A stretch of 6,830 nt of DNA from Methanobacteriota archaeon (GTDB lineage: Archaea; Thermoplasmatota; Poseidoniia; MGIII; CG-Epi1): assembly GCA_003193815.1 (NCBI GenBank), contig PSPB01000030.1, positions 1 to 6,830 on the forward strand, written 5' to 3'. The notes under the pieces were generated by a model, which saw nothing but the letters and a program-made list of their open reading frames with translations, did not search any database and was not told the origin of the DNA. Shown here piece by piece: positions 1-5,709 of the stretch. The position numbers and the translations under genes were made by a program. Numbering within the stretch: position 1 is the stretch's first letter; every line of letters starts with the position of its first letter.

Positions 1-261
1 GAGTGGGCGTTCCGGCTCGATGTTGCCGGCGGCGATTACGGTGCTGTGGCGGCGTCGCTGGTCGCACTGGCGCGCGACGCAGTCTATCCGGGCTACCCGT
101 GGCCACTGGCGCAGGCACACAACTTGGTCATTATCGACGGCGACCTGACGGATGCGCTGCGGCAGGCGTTGCAGGGTGCGGCGCTCGAGCAGGGGCTGGC
201 GCCGGGGGCATGGGACGTTTTATTCAGCGACTACCATGAGGTGCTCGACCGGAGCGTATAA
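1..261 (+). CDS. nurA: NurA-type 5'-3' nuclease, C-terminal part (5' truncated by window edge)
   Basis: The frame is open from base 1 to the TAA at 259-261 and gives the last 86 residues of a protein that begins outside the window. NurA is the nuclease partner of the HerA hexameric translocase; together they resect DNA double-strand breaks. Visible here is the C-terminal NurA signature GYPWPLAQAH (bases 91-120). Its Tyr (94-96) and His (118-120) are eight residues apart, the spacing I recall for the conserved Tyr and His of the Sulfolobus NurA active site. The N-terminal catalytic acidic residues lie upstream and cannot be checked. The stop codon overlaps the herA start (TAATG), the linkage expected for this pair. 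An internal GTG at 46 could be mistaken for a start, but the same frame reads on upstream with family-like sequence. Identification rests on the short motif plus the herA neighbour. Confidence 0.8.
   Translation, partial: EWAFRLDVAGGDYGAVAASLVALARDAVYPGYPWPLAQAHNLVIIDGDLTDALRQALQGAALEQGLAPGAWDVLFSDYHEVLDRSV
251..254 (+). promoter_or_regulatory. Possible ribosome binding site for herA
   Basis: GGAG lies six bases before the herA ATG, inside the last codons of nurA. It supports the ATG at 261 as the start and fits translational coupling of the two genes. The match is short, so this is a modest inference. Confidence 0.4.
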
Positions 262-1784
262 TGGAACTGGGACGAATTGTCGGCCGCAACGTAACCGAGG
301 CGAAATTCCGCTGCCCCTACGGGGAATATCTGGCGCTGGGCGAAATCGTCGTGGTCGAGGACGCCGAGACCGCGGAGCCGTATTACCTGCGGGTCTTCAA
401 CGTCACCTACGGCGCCGAGGCGTCGGGCGATGACTGGTTCGAGCGCACCGCCGGCCACATGCTGGCGATGGACGGTGCCGAGATGGAATACGGCTTCGCC
501 GACAAGGAGCGCCGGCTCTACAAGCTCGCTTCGGCCAGCGTGCTGGGCGTGCTGCGCGACGGCAATTTTCGCCGCGCCAAGGGGCTGGTGGCGCACTTTT
601 CCGGCGTGCGCCGCGCGCGCGACGCCGATTTCGAGTTCCTGCCGTCGGAGACACTGACCGTCGGGCGCTTGCGCAGCGGCGACGAGCCGCTGCCGCATCG
701 CGTCGGGCTGGCGCCGGAGGCGCTGCCCTACCACATCGGCATTTTCGCGACGACCGGCATGGGCAAGTCCAACCTGCTCAAGTGCTTCTGCGCATCCGCG
801 CTGGAGTCGGGGCAGGCGGGGCTGCTGGTGCTCGACCCGCACGGCGAATATTTCGACGGTGGCGTCCCCGACCGGCGCGGGCTGGTCCACCACCCGCGCG
901 CCGACCGGCTGGCGGTCTACTCGTCGCGGCCGCTCTCCGGCAACTACAGCCAGCTACGGCTCTCGGCAAGCGAGGTCGAGGTGCGCGACCTGCTGCACCT
1001 TTACGATTTCTCGGGGCCGCAGCGCGAGGCGCTCAACGCGGCGCGACAGCGCTACCAGCGCAACTGGCTGGTCGAGCTGAACGAGCGCAACGCCGAGCAG
1101 GTTTCCGAGGAATTGCACGGCGAGTTCCACCCCGGGACGATTGGCGTCATCAAGCGACGGCTGCGCTACCTGTGGCAGTTTGACCTGCTCTCGAGCGACC
1201 CCGACGTCACGGCGTCGGAGGCGATTATCGCACACCTTGACGCCGGCAAGGTGGTGCTGGTCGACACGAGCAACATGTTCGAGACCGAGGAACTGCTGGT
1301 CTCGATGGTGCTGGCGCGCGCGGTCTTCGAGTCGCACAAGGCGAAATACGCGCAGCCGAAGGAGTTTGCGAAGCTGCCACCGGTGCTGGTGACGCTCGAG
1401 GAGTCGCAGCGGCTGCTCTCGGAGACGCGCGGCAACGTCTTCGCGCAGATTGCGCGCGAGGGGCGCAAGTTCCGCGTCGGCCTTTGCGCGGTGAGCCAGC
1501 AGCCGAAGCTGCTCCACTCCGAAGTTCTAAGTCAGTTCAACACGCTCTTTGTGATGGGGCTGGCCGACCGGCGCGACCGCGAGTCACTGCAGGCGTCCGC
1601 CAAGCAGGACCTGTCGCGGCTCGACATGGAAATCCAGACGCTCGCGGCGGGCGAAGCCATCCTGACGTCGCCGCACGTGCCGTTCGCGCTACCGGTCGCG
1701 GTCGACCTTTACGAGGATTACCTGCAGGCGCTCCCGCCCCCCGAGGAGCAACCGCAACGGGCGAGCGATGACGGATTCTTCTGA
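261..1784 (+). CDS. herA: HerA-family bipolar DNA translocase/helicase ATPase
   Basis: This 507-residue protein has the usual HerA length. HerA forms a hexameric ring of the FtsK/HerA class that pumps DNA to NurA (with Mre11-Rad50) during end resection. The N-terminal ~110 residues (start MELGRIVGRN) match a HAS-barrel-like domain. The RecA-like core follows: Walker A ATTGMGKSN at 163-171 (Lys169, Ser170), Walker B LLVLDPHGEY at 188-197 (Asp192, Glu196), a helical insertion at about 235-320, a second acidic strand VLVTLEESQ at 375-383, and the EGRKFRVGLCAVSQQP segment at 400-415 typical of HerA (arginine-finger and sensor region). The ATG start overlaps the nurA stop by one base. The 3' end overlaps the next gene by 17 bases, so the three genes probably share one transcript. 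The tail ends in an acidic-aromatic run (ASDDGFF). Family assignment is firm; activity is inferred. Confidence 0.93.
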   Translation: MELGRIVGRNVTEAKFRCPYGEYLALGEIVVVEDAETAEPYYLRVFNVTYGAEASGDDWFERTAGHMLAMDGAEMEYGFADKERRLYKLASASVLGVLRDGNFRRAKGLVAHFSGVRRARDADFEFLPSETLTVGRLRSGDEPLPHRVGLAPEALPYHIGIFATTGMGKSNLLKCFCASALESGQAGLLVLDPHGEYFDGGVPDRRGLVHHPRADRLAVYSSRPLSGNYSQLRLSASEVEVRDLLHLYDFSGPQREALNAARQRYQRNWLVELNERNAEQVSEELHGEFHPGTIGVIKRRLRYLWQFDLLSSDPDVTASEAIIAHLDAGKVVLVDTSNMFETEELLVSMVLARAVFESHKAKYAQPKEFAKLPPVLVTLEESQRLLSETRGNVFAQIAREGRKFRVGLCAVSQQPKLLHSEVLSQFNTLFVMGLADRRDRESLQASAKQDLSRLDMEIQTLAAGEAILTSPHVPFALPVAVDLYEDYLQALPPPEEQPQRASDDGFF

Positions 1785-2454
1785 AATCGCCGAGTGGCTC
1801 GCCCGTGTGCGCGCGGCGGTCGCGACCGCCGCGCGCGACGCCGGCCGTGACCCCGCGGAAATCACGCTAATCGGCGTCAGCAAGCGCCAGCCGCTCGCCG
1901 CTATCGAGGCTGCATTCGAGGCCGGGCTGCGCGACATCGGCGAGAACCACGCTGACGAGCTGTTGGAGAAGGCGGCCGCCTTCGCCCCCGACGGGCTGCG
2001 CTACCACTTCATTGGCCGGCTCTCGTCGCGCCGCGCGCGCAAGGTCGCCCGCCAGGCGATGCTCATCCACACGCTCGACTCGCTGCGGCTGGCGCGCAAG
2101 CTCTCGCTCATCGCGCAGGAAGAGCGGCGCGAAGTCCGCGCGCTGGTGCAGGTGAACCAGGGTGGCGAAGCGACCAAGGGCGGCGTCGCCCCCGCTGCGG
2201 CCGCAGCGCTGGTGCACGACACGGCCGCGCTCCCGGGGCTGCGCGTCATCGGACTGATGTCGATTCCCCCCTTCGATGACCGGCCGCGCGACTGGTTCCG
2301 GCAGCTGCGCGAATTGCGCGACGCCGCGGCCGCGGAAACGGGCGTCGCGCTGCCGGAGCTCTCGATGGGCATGTCGCACGACTTCGCGGAGGCCATCGCC
2401 GAGGGGGCGACGCTGGTGCGCGTCGGCACTGCGATTTTCGGCGCGCGCGACTAG
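1768..2454 (+). CDS. yggS: YggS/PLPBP-family pyridoxal 5'-phosphate homeostasis protein
   Basis: A 228-residue single-domain protein of the YggS/PROSC (PLPBP) family, an alanine-racemase-like TIM barrel that binds pyridoxal phosphate without a known catalytic reaction and helps control free PLP and amino/keto-acid balance. Seen: the PLP-lysine motif LIGVSK (34-39, Lys39), IGEN (57-60), HFIGRL (80-85), QVNQGGEATKGG (128-139), LSMGMSHDF (198-206) and RVGTAIFG (218-225), the last two being phosphate-binding loops. Length is normal for the family. Deviations: the usual GENY reads GENH, and the usual LQxNK after HFIG reads LSSRR, so this is a diverged member. The ATG overlaps the end of herA by 17 bases, suggesting coupling. 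A GAGGAG at 1743-1748 is too far upstream to act as its ribosome site. The stop shares a CTAG with the convergent regulator gene. The family call is strong; the specific role here is unknown. Confidence 0.9.
   Translation: MTDSSEIAEWLARVRAAVATAARDAGRDPAEITLIGVSKRQPLAAIEAAFEAGLRDIGENHADELLEKAAAFAPDGLRYHFIGRLSSRRARKVARQAMLIHTLDSLRLARKLSLIAQEERREVRALVQVNQGGEATKGGVAPAAAAALVHDTAALPGLRVIGLMSIPPFDDRPRDWFRQLRELRDAAAAETGVALPELSMGMSHDFAEAIAEGATLVRVGTAIFGARD
2451..2454. other. Convergent stop codons sharing one CTAG
   Basis: The plus-strand PLPBP gene ends with TAG at 2452-2454 and the minus-strand regulator ends with TAG read from 2453 to 2451. The two genes overlap by four bases in a palindromic CTAG. 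There is no intergenic room for a terminator, so each transcript probably runs into the other gene as antisense RNA. No hairpin with a T-run was seen nearby. Confidence 0.9.
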
Positions 2455-2894
2455 ATTACGACCCGCGGCTCCTGTTTGACGGTATTGAGTACCAACGAGG
2501 TGTTCGTCCGTTCAATGTGCGGCTGCGAAAGCGTCGACTTGATGAACGCGTCCATCTCGGCGCGGTCGCGGAAGCGGGCGAGGACCAGCGAGTCCCACTC
2601 GCCCGTCACGTCGTAGACGCCGAAGACGCGCGGGTGTTCGGCGACTGATGCCTGTACAGCGATAATCTGCCCCTTGGCGATGCGCATCTGCATGATGGTG
2701 GTGAGCGTGAAGCCCGCCTGCTCGGCGTCAATATCGGGCAGGAATCCGCGCAGGACGCCCGTCTCGTGGAGCCGGCGCAGCCGGTTGCTGACCGTCCCCA
2801 GCGCGACACCGGTGGCGGCCGCCAGCTCGCGCTGCGAGGCGCGGCCGTCGCGGTTCAGCGCCGTGAGCAGCGCGGAGTCGGTCCTATCCAGCAT
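2451..2894 (-). CDS. Lrp/AsnC-family transcriptional regulator
   Basis: A 147-residue protein with the standard Lrp/AsnC layout. An N-terminal winged helix-turn-helix (about 1-50) carries RASQRELAAATGVALGTVSN and NRLRRLHETGVLRG. A C-terminal RAM/AsnC ligand-binding and dimerisation domain (about 60-140) includes GVYDVTGEWDSLVLARF (92-108) and IERTNTSLVLNTVK (127-140). The TNTxxVLNxVK ending is, to my knowledge, typical of archaeal members. Such proteins form dimers or octamers, often sense amino acids, usually repress their own gene and commonly control nitrogen or amino-acid metabolism. The gene is transcribed away from the glutamate synthase operon, and a 14-bp palindrome lies five bases upstream of its start, so it is a good candidate for autoregulation and for control of that operon. 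No strong Shine-Dalgarno sequence precedes the ATG, and a TATA-like element about 25 bases upstream fits a leaderless mRNA. The ligand cannot be deduced. Confidence 0.93.
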   Translation of the reverse strand: MLDRTDSALLTALNRDGRASQRELAAATGVALGTVSNRLRRLHETGVLRGFLPDIDAEQAGFTLTTIMQMRIAKGQIIAVQASVAEHPRVFGVYDVTGEWDSLVLARFRDRAEMDAFIKSTLSQPHIERTNTSLVLNTVKQEPRVVI

Positions 2895-2898
2895 GAAT

Positions 2899-2912
2899 TG
2901 AACATTTGTTCA
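2899..2912. promoter_or_regulatory. Candidate Lrp-type operator palindrome
   Basis: TGAACATTTGTTCA is an inverted repeat with six-base arms (TGAACA / TGTTCA) around a TT centre. It sits between the minus-strand TATA-like box and the regulator's start codon, where a bound dimer would block initiation. Its length and dyad symmetry suit the small palindromes recognised by Lrp/AsnC dimers. The assignment to this regulator is inferred from position. Confidence 0.55.
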
Positions 2913-2915
2913 GTC

Positions 2916-2930
2916 TTCTTAAGGTTTTCT
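2916..2930 (-). promoter_or_regulatory. Archaeal-type promoter (BRE + TATA-like) for the Lrp gene
   Basis: Read on the minus strand from 2930 to 2916 this is AGAAAACCTTAAGAA. AGAAAA fits the purine-rich B-recognition element, and TTAAGAA, centred near 2919, is a weak TATA box. The centre is 25 bases before the ATG at 2894, which would place the transcription start at or next to the start codon. This is a weak consensus, supported mainly by position and by the lack of a Shine-Dalgarno sequence. Confidence 0.4.
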
Positions 2931-2952
2931 GTTGGATTGCCCAGTTTTTCCG

Positions 2953-2966
2953 CATTTGTTAAATAG
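2953..2966 (+). promoter_or_regulatory. TATA-like promoter for the glutamate synthase operon with overlapping CATTTGTT repeat
   Basis: CATTTGTTAAATAG contains an A+T-rich TATA-like core (TTAAATAG, 2959-2966) about 31 bases before the ATG at 2994. An archaeal transcript from it would therefore start within about six bases of the coding sequence. No Shine-Dalgarno motif is visible before that ATG. The first eight bases (CATTTGTT, 2953-2960) exactly repeat bases 2903-2910 of the palindrome, 50 bp away and in the same orientation. A protein bound here would compete with TATA-binding protein. Confidence 0.5.
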
Positions 2967-2993
2967 AGTCTGCTGCACTCCGGGCTGTTATTT

Positions 2994-4409
2994 ATGGCAA
3001 TGGCCGAACCGCGTAATGAGCAACTGGAGGGCGACGTGCCGACCGTACAGGCGGTCGGTTACCGCCGCTACCATATCGACACCGCGCCGACGCCCGACCT
3101 GGCCGACCTGCCGCACCGTTTTCTCGTGGAAGTGGACCGGGTCGAGTTACTGAAACTGCTGGTGAAAGAGACTTGGGAATACTGGGGTGACTGGGACGTG
3201 GTCGCTGCGCGCCCCTGCGTCTACGGCGTCTTCTCGGGGCCAATCGGCGGCTTCGCGCCGCGACCGGAGCACTGCGTCGGCTGCCTGCGCTGCACCATCC
3301 AGCACCCTGAGGCAGTCACCATCCGGCACAATCCTGAATGGAAGGCGTGGGGCGATACCTACCTGTCACCGAAGCTGGTCGAAACGATCCTGTCCGAGGC
3401 AACTCTTGGCGCAGTGCCGGTGAAGGGGCAGGGCTACCGCGGGCGGTTCGGCGGCCCCGGCTGGGACCGCATCTGGACCGACATGTCCGAAATCGTGCGG
3501 CCGACGCGCGACGGCATCCACGGCCGCGAGTTCATCTCGACCGTCGTCGACATCGGCTCGCGCCCGATGCACCTTGCCACCAACGGCGACGGCGAGCGGC
3601 CGCGCTGCCTGCAGTTGCCGCTGCCCATCCTGTTCGACTCGCCGCCCGAATCGGCGCAAACCGTCGTGATGGCGCGGCTGCTGGCGCACGCCGCGGAAGA
3701 ACTCGAGACACTGGCGTTCCTGCCGCTGCCGCTGGTGCGCGAGGCGGGCGCCGCTTCGCCGGCGGTCGTCCCGCAGCTCAGGGCATCCGAGCTCGCGGCG
3801 CTGCAGCCAGCGCCGCGCATGGTTGAAATTCTGGACGATGCCCCCGCTGCGCTCGCGCTCACCGACGCCATCGTCTGCGAGCGGCTCCCGTTCGAGCCGG
3901 GCTGGCGCGAGGCGCTGCTGGCGTCGATTGCCGCCGGCGTGCGCGTCTTTCACCTTGTCGCAGATTACCACGGCCGCGGCGACGGCCGTTTCGTGCGCGA
4001 TTTGGTGATGGAGGCGCACGCGCTGCTGGTCGAGAAGGGGCTGCGCGACATGGTGACGCTCATCGGCAGCGGCGGTATCGCCGCTGCCGAGCATGTCCCG
4101 AAGGCAATCATCTGTGGCTTCGACGCCGTGGCGCTCGATACGCCGCTGCTGGCCGCCCTGCAGGCGCAGCCCAAGGGCAGCGTCACCGACGCCGCGACGG
4201 CACGCTTCCGGCTGCCGGAGAGCCTGAACGTTGAGTGGGGCGTCCAGCGGCTGAAGAATCTGGCCGCGGCGTGGCGCGACCAGCTGCTCGAAATCATGGG
4301 CGCGATGGGGCTGCGCGAGGTGCGACGGCTGCGCGGGGAACTCGGCCGCGCGATGTTCCAGCGCGACCTTGAGCGCGAGGCGTTCGGGGGGATTGACGGC
4401 TATGATTAG
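2994..4409 (+). CDS. Glutamate synthase-related protein: Fe-S-type N-terminal region plus degenerate FMN-barrel half
   Basis: This 471-residue protein appears to be an accessory subunit of a split glutamate synthase. The N-terminal region has RPCVYGVFSG (73-82, Cys75) followed by EHCVGCLRCTIQHP (92-105). Cys94, Cys97 and Cys100 form a ferredoxin-like C-x2-C-x2-C in which the expected fourth Cys is His104, so Cys75 or His104 may complete a cluster. The C-terminal half (about 318-460) aligns by eye with the next gene's product: HLVADYHGRGDG matches its HMDGSYGGTGAA, LIGSGGI..PKAI..GFDAVALDT matches LIASGGV..AKAI..GADGCVLGT, and EWGVQRLKNLAAAW matches DWGAMRVGNLYASF. The GGTGAAP loop and the C-terminal cysteine cluster are lost, so it is probably non-catalytic at this site. 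I chose ATG 2994; an in-frame ATG at 3000 is an alternative. It overlaps the next gene by eight bases. The function as an electron-entry or structural partner is inferred. Confidence 0.75.
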   Translation: MAMAEPRNEQLEGDVPTVQAVGYRRYHIDTAPTPDLADLPHRFLVEVDRVELLKLLVKETWEYWGDWDVVAARPCVYGVFSGPIGGFAPRPEHCVGCLRCTIQHPEAVTIRHNPEWKAWGDTYLSPKLVETILSEATLGAVPVKGQGYRGRFGGPGWDRIWTDMSEIVRPTRDGIHGREFISTVVDIGSRPMHLATNGDGERPRCLQLPLPILFDSPPESAQTVVMARLLAHAAEELETLAFLPLPLVREAGAASPAVVPQLRASELAALQPAPRMVEILDDAPAALALTDAIVCERLPFEPGWREALLASIAAGVRVFHLVADYHGRGDGRFVRDLVMEAHALLVEKGLRDMVTLIGSGGIAAAEHVPKAIICGFDAVALDTPLLAALQAQPKGSVTDAATARFRLPESLNVEWGVQRLKNLAAAWRDQLLEIMGAMGLREVRRLRGELGRAMFQRDLEREAFGGIDGYD

Positions 4410-5709
4410 CGTTCCGAGCCCGCGGCTGGTCGAGAAGGTCACGCATTACCTGCACCAGGGCTTCCACGACCACTCGCACTCGCTGCTCGAACCGCCCCCG
4501 GCGCTGGGCGATCCGCGCTGGACCGACGAGCTGATTATGGCGACTTGGTTCCAGGCCGAGCACGGCCGCCCTCCCGACGGTATCGAGCACCGCGTCGGCC
4601 GCTCGGGCGGCGGTTTTGACCGACTCGATTTCAAGTTCCTTCCCGAAGGTGACTGGCTTGCGCACAGCGAGGATATCGGCACCGCGATTCCGCTCAACCG
4701 GCGCGACCCCGCACGGCGACGGCTCGAGATTGCGCTGCCGATTTACGGCGGCGGGATGTCCTACGGCTCGGTCTCCGAGGAGGTGATGGTCTCTCGTGCC
4801 ATCGCGGCGCAGGAGTGGGGCACGCTGACCTGCACCGGTGAGGGGGGCTACCCCGACGGGCTGAAGCCGTATGCCGACAGCGTCATCACCCAGATTGCGA
4901 CCGGGCTCTTCGGCGTGCGCGAGGAGACCATCCAGCGCGCGCCGATGATTGAGTTCAAGTATGCGCAGGGCGCCAAGCCCGGGCTGGGAGGGCACCTTCT
5001 GGGCGACAAGTCCACCACCACTGTCGCCGACATACGCGAGTCGGTGCCGTGGGTCTCGCTCTTTTCTCCGTTTCCGTTCCACTCGGTCTATTCGGTCGAG
5101 GACCATCGCAAGCATATCGACTGGGCCATGATCATGAATCCCGAGGCGCTGATTTCGGTCAAGGTCTCGACGCCGATTGACGTCGACATGGTCGCCGTCG
5201 GCTCATACTACGCCGGCGCACACGTCTTCCACATGGATGGCAGCTACGGCGGCACCGGCGCCGCGCCCGAAATCGCGAAGAAGAACATCGCGATGCCTAT
5301 TGAGCTCGCCATCCCCAAGGTGCACCGCCACCTTGAGCAGGAGGGCATCCGCGACGAAATCACACTGATTGCCAGCGGAGGCGTGCGCACCGCTTGGGAC
5401 GTCGCGAAGGCGATTGCGCTGGGCGCCGACGGCTGCGTGCTCGGCACTTCGGAGCTCGTCGCGATGGGGTGCACCCGCTGCTCCAACTGCGAGCGGGGGC
5501 GCGGCTGTCCCTTCGGGCTGACGACGACTGACCCCGAGCTGAAGGAGTGGGTGCACCCCGACTGGGGCGCCATGCGGGTCGGCAATCTCTACGCTTCATT
5601 CCAGTGGCAGCTGCGCGACATCCTGCGCAAGCTCGGGCTCGGCGCAATCGCCGAGCTGCGCGGCCGCCGCGACCTGCTGCGCTACATCCCAGAGGAGTTC
5701 GACGCATGA
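4402..5709 (+). CDS. gltB: Glutamate synthase FMN-binding (synthase) subunit, archaeal split type
   Basis: A 435-residue protein equal to the central FMN domain of GltB. It would add glutamine-derived ammonia to 2-oxoglutarate and reduce the imine to glutamate with electrons from an Fe-S cluster and FMN. Seen: YGGGMSYGSVSEE (115-127), TLTCTGEGGY (141-150), KYAQGAKPGLGGHL (186-199), SPFPFHSVYSVED (222-234), the FMN/phosphate loops MDGSYGGTGAAP (278-289) and SGGV..GADGCVLGT (325-349), and a cysteine cluster Cys357, Cys360, Cys363, Cys369-Pro. The usual KPGEGG has Leu195 in place of Glu. I prefer the ATG at 4402, eight bases inside the previous gene, with a G-run upstream. A TTG at 4369 would add 11 residues and a 41-base overlap. 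The stop overlaps the next ATG (ATGA). A role in N-methylglutamate synthase or another GltB-like amidation system is possible but not indicated by the neighbours. Confidence 0.9.
   Translation: MISVPSPRLVEKVTHYLHQGFHDHSHSLLEPPPALGDPRWTDELIMATWFQAEHGRPPDGIEHRVGRSGGGFDRLDFKFLPEGDWLAHSEDIGTAIPLNRRDPARRRLEIALPIYGGGMSYGSVSEEVMVSRAIAAQEWGTLTCTGEGGYPDGLKPYADSVITQIATGLFGVREETIQRAPMIEFKYAQGAKPGLGGHLLGDKSTTTVADIRESVPWVSLFSPFPFHSVYSVEDHRKHIDWAMIMNPEALISVKVSTPIDVDMVAVGSYYAGAHVFHMDGSYGGTGAAPEIAKKNIAMPIELAIPKVHRHLEQEGIRDEITLIASGGVRTAWDVAKAIALGADGCVLGTSELVAMGCTRCSNCERGRGCPFGLTTTDPELKEWVHPDWGAMRVGNLYASFQWQLRDILRKLGLGAIAELRGRRDLLRYIPEEFDA
5692..5697 (+). promoter_or_regulatory. Ribosome binding site for the amidotransferase gene
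   Basis: GAGGAG lies eight bases before the ATG at 5706, within the last codons of the FMN subunit. It supports that ATG as the start and shows that internal genes of this operon use Shine-Dalgarno initiation although the first gene seems not to. Confidence 0.55.

Noticed and set aside
46..261. Short independent gene starting at GTG 46
   Set aside because: The same frame is open back to base 1 with NurA-like sequence, so this is the tail of a longer nurA gene rather than a small gene.
231..893. Minus-strand open frame of 220 codons opposite herA
   Set aside because: It shows no domain or start context, and the plus-strand HerA reading is unambiguous.
2455..2500. Terminator after the PLPBP gene
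   Set aside because: No stem-loop followed by a T-run was seen, and the region is coding on the minus strand.
2918..2923. CTTAAG palindrome as a second operator
   Set aside because: Six bases only, and it falls within the minus-strand TATA-like box, where A+T palindromes are expected.
4369..4401. TTG start 11 codons upstream for the FMN subunit
   Set aside because: It needs a rare start and a 41-base overlap with the previous gene. ATG 4402 gives the short overlap common in this operon.
3366..4442. Long minus-strand open frame of 358 codons
   Set aside because: It lies opposite the well-supported glutamate synthase-related gene, has low-complexity R/Q/A-rich composition with no family motif, and is expected in GC-rich DNA.
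4294..5115. Minus-strand open frame of 273 codons
   Set aside because: It is antisense to the FMN subunit, which has clear motifs. No recognisable domain and a composition typical of shadow frames.
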